From positions 1-38,911 of the forward strand of contig CACDPP010000017.1 in assembly GCA_902554705.1 (NCBI GenBank): DNA of 38,911 nt, in the 5' to 3' direction. Positions 32,336 through 38,911 of the stretch are shown piece by piece; position 1 is the stretch's first letter; each line of letters starts with the position of its first letter. This stretch comes from Paracoccaceae bacterium (GTDB taxonomy: Bacteria > Pseudomonadota > Alphaproteobacteria > Rhodobacterales > Rhodobacteraceae). A program made the position numbers and the translations under genes. The notes under the pieces were generated by a model, which was given only the letters and a program-made list of their open reading frames with translations, had not been told where the DNA came from and ran no database searches.

Positions 32336-32914
32336 TTCATTATTCCCCTAGTCTGGATCAGTTCCCCAATGTTTTGGAGGCAATATATGCTATTCCGTAG
32401 CTCCCAGCCAGATAATTTTCGTACCACCAAGCAAACCAAAGACTCGTGCTTGCGCGCCCGCTGCGGCTCAACTTTTGATAAACTCTAGGTGAGATCTGCT
32501 TCCATATGAGGTCAATAGAAAAGTCATGCACAAAGGATGCATAGATGCAGTCTTTAGCTAAAACCGTTGAAACAACCTAAAAACAACAACTGACCATTTA
32601 GTCTCACTTTTGAAATCTATTGATTCCAAAGTCCAGCCCTGCCCACTCTAGACAAAATGGGCCCAATTGTTAAGCAACCACTGAGATCACTAAATCTATC
32701 GAAGGCATATGATTGTGTGACCTGCTAACCTATTGATATAGTGAGAAACAGGGGTTCCAAATGGGTTCCAAAATGGCGCTTTTTTGTTCATTTAGCATAA
32801 TCTTGATCATTTCACTTTTGATGGAATGCCATTCCGATCTAAGTAGCGTTGGAGTTCTCTTTGACATTTTTTAAATGTAACTATAAAAATTTGTAAGTTT
32901 TGGAGATTTAAATA
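32336..32914. other. 579-bp intergenic region
   Basis: No gene with good support. A 37-codon frame (32761-32874) encodes a small hydrophobic peptide but lacks a ribosome binding site. A short tandem likeness, GGGTTCCAAA twice, lies at 32752-32771. The first 100 bases presumably hold the promoter of the aldehyde dehydrogenase on the minus strand. TTGGAGATTT near the right end is the ribosome binding site of the lipoprotein gene. Confidence 0.5.
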
Positions 32915-33583
32915 GTGCGATTTGTTTTTTTTGTAGCAACAATTTTGAGTCTTTCAGCTTGTAATTTCAATATAACGCCAACTTTTTATATTAGAGATAT
33001 TCAAGATGTAATATCTGATAAACAAAACATTGAAATTCCAATTTTTATAAAACTTCCTGCATCAGACGTGGATAGTTGTAACTCAGAAATAGGGCAGGTC
33101 ATCGGAATATTGGATACTTATGGTATCGATGCTACACTGCAATCTTGTAGCGCTGATGAGAATAATTTATTTGCCACTGCTAATGTAGAATTTACTGCAA
33201 GTGTCGTTTACTCGGAAACTTCGCAGGTCAAAAACTTTAAAGGTATTGTTGGTTTGATTGTCGACGAAGCGGGGGATGGAGTTTATTATTTAAACCTTCA
33301 AGCAAATCCAAACTTACCAAAAGCCATGAGTGATATTGAGGGTGCATTAATTTTTGCTACTCTTGATGCATCTCAAGTAGGCTTCATTATAACTCTTAAT
33401 AATGATACTAGGCGTTCCGTGACTTTCAACATATATGACAGCTTTGTTAACGGCGTTGCCACAGACTATAATACGTTTGAATTAGGACCGCGATCTGAGT
33501 TAGAAGTGCGTGCTTCAGATGTTGGTGCGAATTTATTTTTCAATCGTGGCTGGTTTGGTTTGGGTGACTTCACGAATAACTAA
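32915..33583 (+). CDS. hypothetical lipoprotein, 222 residues
   Basis: GTG start with GGAG eight bases upstream. The N-terminus is a lipoprotein signal, FVFFVATILSLSACN, with the lipobox LSAC and lipidated Cys at 16. The mature part is predicted beta-rich (FTASVVYSETSQVKNFKGIVGLIVDEA, GFIITLNNDTRRSVTFNIYD) and contains two further cysteines (SCNSE, SCSADE). There is no Asp at the +2 position, so outer-membrane delivery is likely. I do not recognise the family. A strong hairpin follows the gene. Confidence 0.75.
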   Translation: MRFVFFVATILSLSACNFNITPTFYIRDIQDVISDKQNIEIPIFIKLPASDVDSCNSEIGQVIGILDTYGIDATLQSCSADENNLFATANVEFTASVVYSETSQVKNFKGIVGLIVDEAGDGVYYLNLQANPNLPKAMSDIEGALIFATLDASQVGFIITLNNDTRRSVTFNIYDSFVNGVATDYNTFELGPRSELEVRASDVGANLFFNRGWFGLGDFTNN

Positions 33584-33610
33584 AGCTCATTAGTTAAAAA
33601 ACTTTTGCGT

Positions 33611-33643
33611 TAGTTGTAGCCGCTTATGAAGAGGCTACAACTA
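33611..33643 (+). terminator. hairpin after the lipoprotein gene
   Basis: TAGTTGTAGCC pairs perfectly with GGCTACAACTA over 11 bp with an 11-base loop. Only a short T run (TCTTTTGG) follows after several bases, so termination may be partial or the stem may protect the 3' end. Confidence 0.6.
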
Positions 33644-33792
33644 GCAGATCTTTTGGGCCTAAGTTTTATTGAGAGTTGGTATCCAAAAAAATACACTTCC
33701 TAAAAATTTGTTTTTTAAAATATTAAACTGAAATAGGATAAACAATATACCTTTTAAACTTGGCCTAAAAAACTAAATACGAAGAGCTTAAA

Positions 33793-34572
33793 ATGAACTC
33801 AAAAAATATAAATTTTTCTGAATTTAAAAATAAAAAAATCTTGATCACTGGTGGATCAACTGGAATTGGCGCTGAGCTAGCTAAAGCCTTTGCCAAACAC
33901 GGTGCAATTGTAGGCTTGCATTATCTGGCTTCTGAAGATGCAGCAAACCAAGTTGCTTCAGAAATCCGTAGTGAAGGTGGCTCTGTGGAATTAATCAGAG
34001 CGGATGTAAGCAATTCACAGGCGCTTTCAGCTGCAGTAAATGAGGCTGCTGAACGTCTTGGTGGATTGAATGGCCTCATTAATAATGCGGGAGGCATGGT
34101 GCGCCGAGTGCCATACGCCAATGTTACAGACACAGACTATGATGAGATCATGGATCTGAATGCCCGCTCAATCGTCGTTGCCTCGAAAGAAGCTTTACCC
34201 TTTCTCAAACAGAAAGGAGGTTTCGTGATCAACACAACATCGGTCGCCGCTCGGAATGGTGCGGGCGGGGGTGCAGGAATGTATGGGTCTTCGAAAGCCT
34301 TCGTATCAAATGTGACAAGGGGTATGGCCAAAGAGTGGATACCGTTTGGTATTAGAGTTAACGCTGTTGCTCCAGGAGTGATCATGACACCATTCCATGA
34401 GCGATATTCTACAAAAGAACAACTGGATGCAATGCTTGCAACTGTTCCTCAAGGTCGTTTGGGCGTTGCTGCTGACTGTGTGGGCGCCTTTTTATTTCTG
34501 GCCTCTGAAAAACTCGCTGGGTATATCATTGGCCAAACAATAGAGGTAAATGGCGGTCAACTTATGCCGTGA
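33793..34572 (+). CDS. short-chain dehydrogenase/reductase
   Basis: A 259-residue classical SDR: cofactor motif ITGGSTGIGAELAKAF near 20-35, NNAGG near 93, Ser in NTTSVAARNG and the active-site YGSSK near 170, then RVNAVAPGVIMTPF and a C-terminal IIGQTIEVNGGQ. Absence of an acidic residue directly after the second strand leaves NAD versus NADP undecided. It oxidises or reduces an unknown alcohol or ketone. It stands alone between the lipoprotein and a convergent membrane-protein gene. Confidence 0.88.
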   Translation: MNSKNINFSEFKNKKILITGGSTGIGAELAKAFAKHGAIVGLHYLASEDAANQVASEIRSEGGSVELIRADVSNSQALSAAVNEAAERLGGLNGLINNAGGMVRRVPYANVTDTDYDEIMDLNARSIVVASKEALPFLKQKGGFVINTTSVAARNGAGGGAGMYGSSKAFVSNVTRGMAKEWIPFGIRVNAVAPGVIMTPFHERYSTKEQLDAMLATVPQGRLGVAADCVGAFLFLASEKLAGYIIGQTIEVNGGQLMP

Positions 34573-34626
34573 GTGATGGTAAAAAGAAATGTACAATTTA
34601 GTGCAAAAACATGAGTGAATAGTAGA

Positions 34627-35175
34627 TTAGTCAAAATTTGAATTCTTTAAAATTCTCCAAATATACATGGCCATAATTAAGAAAATAACCCCCCCCAAGA
34701 CATCCCCCCAAAAATAGTTGAGAAAGTACTCAAAATCGCCAGTTGAAGAGTGTAATCTAGAAAGGCCAATACTATTAAAAAAGGCTGACAAAGCTATTAT
34801 GATCGTTACTAGCACCCAGCCTTTGTCATAAGTATTATCCGGTAAAAAGCTTCTTATGCCTAAAAAAAGTAAGTAGCCGATTAAACAGCCTAAAACGCTA
34901 ACGAGCGGAGAGAAGAAGTCCAAGCCAATATCAGCGCCATGTACTGATATGTACCACATAGCATAATGAGCTGGCAGGAGATAAAGGGTTGCCTTTAAGC
35001 CGAAAAGGAAAAATGCTATTGCTCTTACCCCATGAGGAAGAAATAAAACAGAAGCCATTAGAGAGTTTTCAGGCAAGATGATTTTTTGCATTGGATAAAT
35101 AAACCCAAGGGTAAAAGTATAGGCCGCTGTATATCCTACAAAAACTAAAAAAAACTCTACAAACCATTTTCCCAT
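34627..35175 (-). CDS. multi-pass membrane protein (MASE1-like pattern)
   Basis: A 182-residue protein with about five hydrophobic segments and few charges. The loop ASVLFLPHGVRAIAFFLFGLKATL resembles the P-x-G-x-R turn of MASE1-type sensory membrane domains, but no output domain follows, so the role is unknown. The coding strand contains an eight-G run near 34689-34696 without breaking the frame. It is convergent to the SDR gene and codirectional with the winged-helix genes upstream. Confidence 0.65.
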   Translation of the reverse strand: MGKWFVEFFLVFVGYTAAYTFTLGFIYPMQKIILPENSLMASVLFLPHGVRAIAFFLFGLKATLYLLPAHYAMWYISVHGADIGLDFFSPLVSVLGCLIGYLLFLGIRSFLPDNTYDKGWVLVTIIIALSAFFNSIGLSRLHSSTGDFEYFLNYFWGDVLGGVIFLIMAMYIWRILKNSNFD

Positions 35176-35251
35176 AGAAATATCAAAACCCCCACAGATT
35201 TTGTCTACTAATATTCCTGGTAAAACAATGATAACTAACTAGACAGCTCTT

Positions 35252-35740
35252 TCAGTATTTTTGAGGAAATGTTTGCTCTAATTTTTCAATTTCATTTATT
35301 GATGCTGAGAGACTACGCATATCTGATTTATTGATTATTCCCCACAACCAATCACAATAATCTGCATAAGTTTCAACAGTAATATCAGAGGCTTGTATTT
35401 TGCGCCGATTTCCATTGTCGCGTTTTATTGTTATCCAATTAGCTTCTTCGCATTCTTTTATCATGGTTTCGGCACCTGCACGAGAAATACCAATCAATTT
35501 AATTAAATCTGGTACAAGTAAGTAGTCGTTCTCGAGCTGAGCACGAATGCAATACATTAAAAAATTCCGCCTTTTCTGGCTACTTAGCGAATATTCTTTT
35601 ATCTTACGCTTTGTAAAATTATCGATGTAACGGCTTCCCTCAACCGTTTTTATTTCGATATTGAGCTGTTTTCGCATCCACTCATTTTTAAGGGCATTTT
35701 TGGTACTAGTTAATTCTTTACGCTGTAATTTTATATTCAT
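35252..35740 (-). CDS. winged-helix (MarR-like) DNA-binding protein
   Basis: About 162 residues from ATG 35740. The helix-turn-helix core is visible in DYLLVPDLIKLIGISRAGAETMIKECEEANWI, followed by a wing, ITIKRDNGNRRKIQAS, as in MarR-like regulators. The frame is open further upstream to a TTG at 35827, but that would overlap the preceding gene by 71 bases, so the internal ATG is favoured. It sits 16 bases after another small winged-helix gene, forming a pair of regulators. Targets are unknown; the divergent HMG-CoA reductase gene is a candidate. Confidence 0.65.
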   Translation of the reverse strand: MNIKLQRKELTSTKNALKNEWMRKQLNIEIKTVEGSRYIDNFTKRKIKEYSLSSQKRRNFLMYCIRAQLENDYLLVPDLIKLIGISRAGAETMIKECEEANWITIKRDNGNRRKIQASDITVETYADYCDWLWGIINKSDMRSLSASINEIEKLEQTFPQKY

Positions 35741-35756
35741 ATTCAGGCTATCCGAA

Positions 35757-36041
35757 CTAGTTGCTAGGAGATATTTTATATTCTCCACGTTTTGAAGTGT
35801 GTCGTTTAATTTTCTTAAGTTTCTCAAGCGTTTTGATACTTCTGAATACAGAAATTCTACTCATATTGGCTGTAAATTCGTGGCTCAATAAATGTCCAGT
35901 TTTTGCTGCGCCGTTTTCTTTTTCCAAGTCTTTTATAGCGTATAAAACGTTCCTTTCTACTTCTGATAAGGAATTTAATCCAAAGTCCTTTTCCATACTA
36001 TTTAGTAATTTTTTTAATTCTATAAGAGTATTATTTATCAT
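35757..36041 (-). CDS. small winged-helix regulator
   Basis: A 94-residue protein with SLSEVERNVLYAIKDLEKENG, then an H-T-H-like SRISVFRSIKTLEKLKKIKR and a short wing, SKRGEYKI. It resembles the DNA-binding core of MarR/DtxR-type proteins with no room for a ligand domain. It starts 205 bases from the divergent HMG-CoA reductase start and may control it. It is paired with the second winged-helix gene downstream. Confidence 0.7.
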   Translation of the reverse strand: MINNTLIELKKLLNSMEKDFGLNSLSEVERNVLYAIKDLEKENGAAKTGHLLSHEFTANMSRISVFRSIKTLEKLKKIKRHTSKRGEYKISPSN

Positions 36042-36246
36042 TGGCCTTGCTTAAGTTTCTTTTTGTTATCTTTTCGTTGCAAACATCAAATTATTATATG
36101 GGTCAAGAATATAAAAAATCCAGAAGATAATAATGATTTGAATTTACTATCTAAAGTAGATTTAATTAAATAGCCTCTTTTCGATAAGTGAAAGAGCATT
36201 TTTTGATGTGAACAGTTGCTTAAAGTTTGCTAGCATGGATTTTGAA

Positions 36247-37530
36247 ATGAATAATAATCATTTTTTTTTGAAAAATATCAAAGATTTATCCCCGGAAAAA
36301 AGGCTAGAGGTGATTGGTGAGGTTTTTGAGAATAACCCTGAATTCCTGAGTTCATTAAGTGGAGATGGGGCGCTCCCACTAACTGTGGCTGATGGGATGA
36401 TTGAGAATGTAATAGGTCGGTTTGAGCTGCCACTGGGCGTAGCAACAAATTTCCAGGTCAATGGCAAAGATTATTTGATCCCAATGGCAGTAGAAGAACC
36501 CTCGGTAGTGGCGGCTGCTTCTTATATGGCTAAGCTAGCAAGATTTAATGGAGGATTTTCAGCTTACTCGGATCGTCCCATAATGCGCGCTCAAATTCAG
36601 GTGATGGGCGTCCAAGATTTAAAATCTGCAAAAGAAAGAATCCTAAAGTATAAAAGTGAATTAATTAATGCTGCAAATGAGAAAGATAAAACCCTAGTGA
36701 ACCTAGGTGGCGGTTGTGAAGATATAGAAGTTCATCTTTTTGAGGATACGCCTTCTGGTCCAATGGTGATAGTACATTTGCTTGTTGATGTACGTGACGC
36801 AATGGGGGCTAATACCGTAAATACTATGGCTGAATACATAGCTCCTCAGATAGAAAAAATTTCTCAGGGACAGGTAAGATTGAGAATTTTATCAAATTTA
36901 GCTGATAAACGATTGGTTACTGCTTCAGTAAAAATTGCGTCGGGGCAATTTGATACTCCTGATTACAAAGGCAATGAGGTGATAAAAGGAATTTTGGAGG
37001 CAGCATCCTTTGCAGCGGTAGATCCATATAGGGCAGCGACACATAATAAAGGGATTATGAATGGAATTGACCCGGTCGTAATTGCTACTGGAAATGATTG
37101 GCGCGCTATTGAAGCTGGCGCACATGCATTTGCAGCAATTGGTGGTCATTATACATCTCTAACACATTGGTCTAGTCCGAATGACAGCGAGCTCGTTGGT
37201 AAAATTACTATACCTATGGCAGTTGGGCTTGTTGGGGGAGCAACCAAAACACATCCTACTGCCAAAGCAGCAGTTGCACTTCTTGGTGTAAAATCGGCGA
37301 CGGAATTAGGTCAGGTCATAGCAGCGGTGGGGCTTGCCCAAAATTTGGCGGCGCTGCGAGCACTTGCAACAGAAGGTATCCAACGAGGTCACATGACGCT
37401 TCACGCGAGAAATATTGCTATTCAAGCAGGTGCATCTGGTAGTCAAATAGACTTGATCGTTCAAAGTATGGTTGATAGCCAAAATGTAACAGTAGATAAT
37501 GCTCGCCAAATTTTGAAAGAAATAAAATAA
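36247..37530 (+). CDS. mvaA: class II (degradative-type) HMG-CoA reductase
   Basis: About 427 residues. It follows Pseudomonas mevalonii MvaA closely from memory: [17 protein letters not shown] (catalytic Glu), [49 protein letters not shown] (catalytic Lys), [15 protein letters not shown] (Asp), [17 protein letters not shown], and [16 protein letters not shown] (His). It interconverts mevalonate and HMG-CoA with NAD(H). ATG 36247 gives the family length; GTG 36208 and ATG 36235 are in frame, and none has a clear ribosome binding site. No other mevalonate genes are present, so the direction (mevalonate use or synthesis) is unclear. Confidence 0.9.
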   Translation: MNNNHFFLKNIKDLSPEKRLEVIGEVFENNPEFLSSLSGDGALPLTVADGMIENVIGRFELPLGVATNFQVNGKDYLIPMAVEEPSVVAAASYMAKLARFNGGFSAYSDRPIMRAQIQVMGVQDLKSAKERILKYKSELINAANEKDKTLVNLGGGCEDIEVHLFEDTPSGPMVIVHLLVDVRDAMGANTVNTMAEYIAPQIEKISQGQVRLRILSNLADKRLVTASVKIASGQFDTPDYKGNEVIKGILEAASFAAVDPYRAATHNKGIMNGIDPVVIATGNDWRAIEAGAHAFAAIGGHYTSLTHWSSPNDSELVGKITIPMAVGLVGGATKTHPTAKAAVALLGVKSATELGQVIAAVGLAQNLAALRALATEGIQRGHMTLHARNIAIQAGASGSQIDLIVQSMVDSQNVTVDNARQILKEIK

Positions 37531-37580
37531 TTATCCTCTAGCACAACGGGCTGTTTTAAATTGAGTAAGAAAGTTTGAGC

Positions 37581-38756
37581 TTAATCAAAGATGATATGTG
37601 CTCTACGGTTTGCCTTAATAAAATCCCAGTCATAGGAAACACCTAATCCTATCCCATCTGGTACTTTAACCATTCCATTTTCATCAATGCAGTCGAGCTG
37701 ATCGGAATAACCGTTTAAGTAAACGGGGGCCACTGCATTTGGACAATCTGGACCAACTAACGCTACTTCATAAAAATTTGAGTTCCTTGACATGCCAATT
37801 AGGTGTCGATGGGCAGGACCACAGGCATGGACTTCAACATCAATGCCTAAACTTTCGGCTAAATGGTGTATTTTCATACATCCAGTTATCCCCAAATCGT
37901 ATTCTGGGTCTGATCGGAGAAAATCAGTGCCTCCGGCAATTAAAAAGTCAGCTTTAGGTTCAATGCCTCGAATATGTTCAGTTTGTAGTATGGGTGTCTT
38001 TAACATTTCTCTCAATTTTCGGTGTCCAAAAGCAGATACACCGGAGTCTCTGTAGGGATCCTCAAACCAAAAATATCCTGCCTCATCACAAGCTCTTCCT
38101 ACATAGAGAGCATCAGCAAAAGTTCGCAATTCACAGGCTGGATCTAGCATGAGTGCCATATCTTCACCAACTACCTTACGGACATGTAATACAAGTTCAG
38201 CTTCTTCTTTTGCATTGCCCTCATGCCAGCCATGAATTTTAAAAGCTTTGTACCCCATCTCTTTACATTGAAGTGCAAATTCTCCAAACGCTTCCTTTGA
38301 ATCTAAACCTCCACTTCGGTCGCCATGGTAGGTACTGGCATAAGCTGGTAGAGACTTTCTATACCCTCCTAAAAGTGTAGAAACTGAGCAGTTAAGAGCG
38401 CGCCCCTGCCAATCCCATAGAGCTATATCAAGAGGACCATGACCCATATGATCAAATTGCCTTGCTTCACGTTTTAAATTTTCAAAAATCCCAGTTCGTT
38501 CCTCTGCCTCACAATCAATAAGCATTGGAGCAAGCATCTGCATCTGACCAAATACAGAGGGGGAGGCTCCCCAGTTTAATACATAGCTTCCTTTGCAACC
38601 ATCTTCAGTGAAAATTTCAACTGCATATTTCGTAATGGGAGTTTTTGCACCTTTTTCAAAAGATAATCCACCTATTGAGTTAGTATTTGCACTAAGACCA
38701 AGATTAGTAGCTTCAAACTGGAACTCGTGTAACTCAACTTTATCTATTTTCGTCAT
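37581..38756 (-). CDS. enolase-superfamily enzyme (mandelate racemase/MLE family)
   Basis: A 391-residue member of the mandelate-racemase subgroup. The base motif KIHGW has Lys173 and His175. Metal ligands are Asp205 (LMLDPA), Glu232 (FEDPY) and Glu260 (TEHIRG), with His310 in VEVHACGPAH as a possible second acid/base. MGHGPLDIALWDWQGRA is the usual N-terminal lid region. Such enzymes dehydrate sugar acids or epimerise amino-acid derivatives, including hydroxyproline betaine in some roseobacters. The K-x-H motif does not settle the substrate. Its ATG is one base after the stop of the Fe-S protein gene, so the two are coupled. Confidence 0.87.
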   Translation of the reverse strand: MTKIDKVELHEFQFEATNLGLSANTNSIGGLSFEKGAKTPITKYAVEIFTEDGCKGSYVLNWGASPSVFGQMQMLAPMLIDCEAEERTGIFENLKREARQFDHMGHGPLDIALWDWQGRALNCSVSTLLGGYRKSLPAYASTYHGDRSGGLDSKEAFGEFALQCKEMGYKAFKIHGWHEGNAKEEAELVLHVRKVVGEDMALMLDPACELRTFADALYVGRACDEAGYFWFEDPYRDSGVSAFGHRKLREMLKTPILQTEHIRGIEPKADFLIAGGTDFLRSDPEYDLGITGCMKIHHLAESLGIDVEVHACGPAHRHLIGMSRNSNFYEVALVGPDCPNAVAPVYLNGYSDQLDCIDENGMVKVPDGIGLGVSYDWDFIKANRRAHIIFD

Positions 38757-38757
38757 A

Positions 38758-38911
38758 TCAATTCACTCGATTTTTTTTTCGCTCAAGTTTTTCTGCCAAG
38801 TTTAAACCCACACCTGGAAGAGACCAGGGGCAAACTGCAATGCAAATACCACAACCTTGATGTTGATTAAAAAAAGGCAGACATCTATCAAAATCTACAT
38901 ACCATTTCTTT
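38758..38911 (-). CDS. C-terminus of a 4Fe-4S protein, reductive-dehalogenase-like (partial)
   Basis: The last 50 codons of a gene entering from the right edge, ending TGA at 38758-38760. The visible sequence has KKWYVDFDRCLPFFNQHQG, then CGICIAVCPWS with the CxxCxxxCP cluster pattern and an earlier Cys. This arrangement (WYVDFDRC...GCGICIAVCPWS.PG) is what I recall at the C-terminus of corrinoid reductive dehalogenases and their marine relatives. The rest of the protein is outside, so the catalytic part cannot be checked. It is directly upstream of the enolase-superfamily gene in one transcript. Confidence 0.7.
   Translation of the reverse strand, partial: KKWYVDFDRCLPFFNQHQGCGICIAVCPWSLPGVGLNLAEKLERKKNRVN

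Noticed and set aside
32761-32874. 37-codon hydrophobic frame in the intergenic region before the lipoprotein gene
   Set aside because: No ribosome binding site and no recognisable similarity; kept as a remark in the intergenic entry.
34689-34696. Run of eight C near the membrane-protein gene as a second phase-variation tract
   Set aside because: The frame is intact through the run, and a single intact sequence gives no sign of switching.
1-38911. CRISPR arrays, transposases, integrases, rRNA genes
   Set aside because: None seen: no regularly spaced repeats, no transposase or recombinase motifs in any substantial frame, no rRNA-like sequence. The only RNA gene found is tRNA-Thr.

Overview
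The window reads as the chromosome of a marine alphaproteobacterium, most likely a fairly AT-rich member of the Roseobacter group (Rhodobacteraceae). Supporting this are a GapR (DUF2312) gene, an N-methylglutamate synthase operon, a carnitine/BKACE cluster, a betaine-type ProXWV transporter, and the general look of the proteins. Species cannot be fixed from the sequence alone. The dominant theme is uptake and breakdown of methylated nitrogen osmolytes (betaines, carnitine, methylamine and perhaps N-methylpyridinium carboxylates).

Layout. 1-3350: sulfur oxidation pair (DUF442 protein, cut by the window edge, and persulfide dioxygenase), a small membrane protein, GapR and a ferric-iron ABC permease. 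3404-5835: tRNA-Thr(TGT) followed by two imperfect direct repeats of about 155 bp. The second repeat begins with a copy of the tRNA 3' end, and together they bracket a 1 kb segment with an OGFr-like gene and a small secreted protein; further small orphan genes follow. A third, decayed piece of the same tRNA lies at 12599-12618. 6411-12436 (minus): mgsA-mgsB-mgsC-gmaS, then a class III CoA-transferase fused to a flavin reductase, broken at a run of ten G.

12740-20477 (mostly minus): carboxymuconolactone-decarboxylase-like protein, ADP-forming acyl-CoA synthetase (frameshifted), acyl-CoA dehydrogenase, BKACE, a GlxA/CdhR-type regulator (plus), L-carnitine dehydrogenase and a CaiD-like hydratase. 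This set can convert gamma-butyrobetaine or crotonobetaine through carnitine and dehydrocarnitine to betainyl-CoA plus acetoacetate. 20477-26159: luciferase-like monooxygenase and aldehyde dehydrogenase (minus), then RidA, alpha/beta hydrolase and DUF1185 (plus), then a ureohydrolase (minus). The monooxygenase + aldehyde dehydrogenase + hydrolase + conserved-protein set resembles the known trigonelline ring-opening pathway, which releases methylamine, the substrate of GmaS.

26579-32335: ProX-ProW-ProV betaine-type importer, a sugar-epimerase-like TIM barrel and a second aldehyde dehydrogenase. 32915-38911: lipoprotein, SDR, membrane protein, two small winged-helix proteins, a class II (MvaA-like) HMG-CoA reductase, an enolase-superfamily enzyme and the C-terminus of a reductive-dehalogenase-like Fe-S protein.

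A 15-bp motif, TGGCGAAAAATCTGA, is identical in both divergent promoters of the osmolyte region (17639 and 23152). Near relatives lie at 17600 (inverted) and 26263. This suggests the carnitine, ring-opening and ureohydrolase genes form one regulon, probably under the AraC-type regulator encoded at 17675. Both CoA-activating genes are interrupted at homopolymers, which may reflect sequencing error, decay or phase variation.
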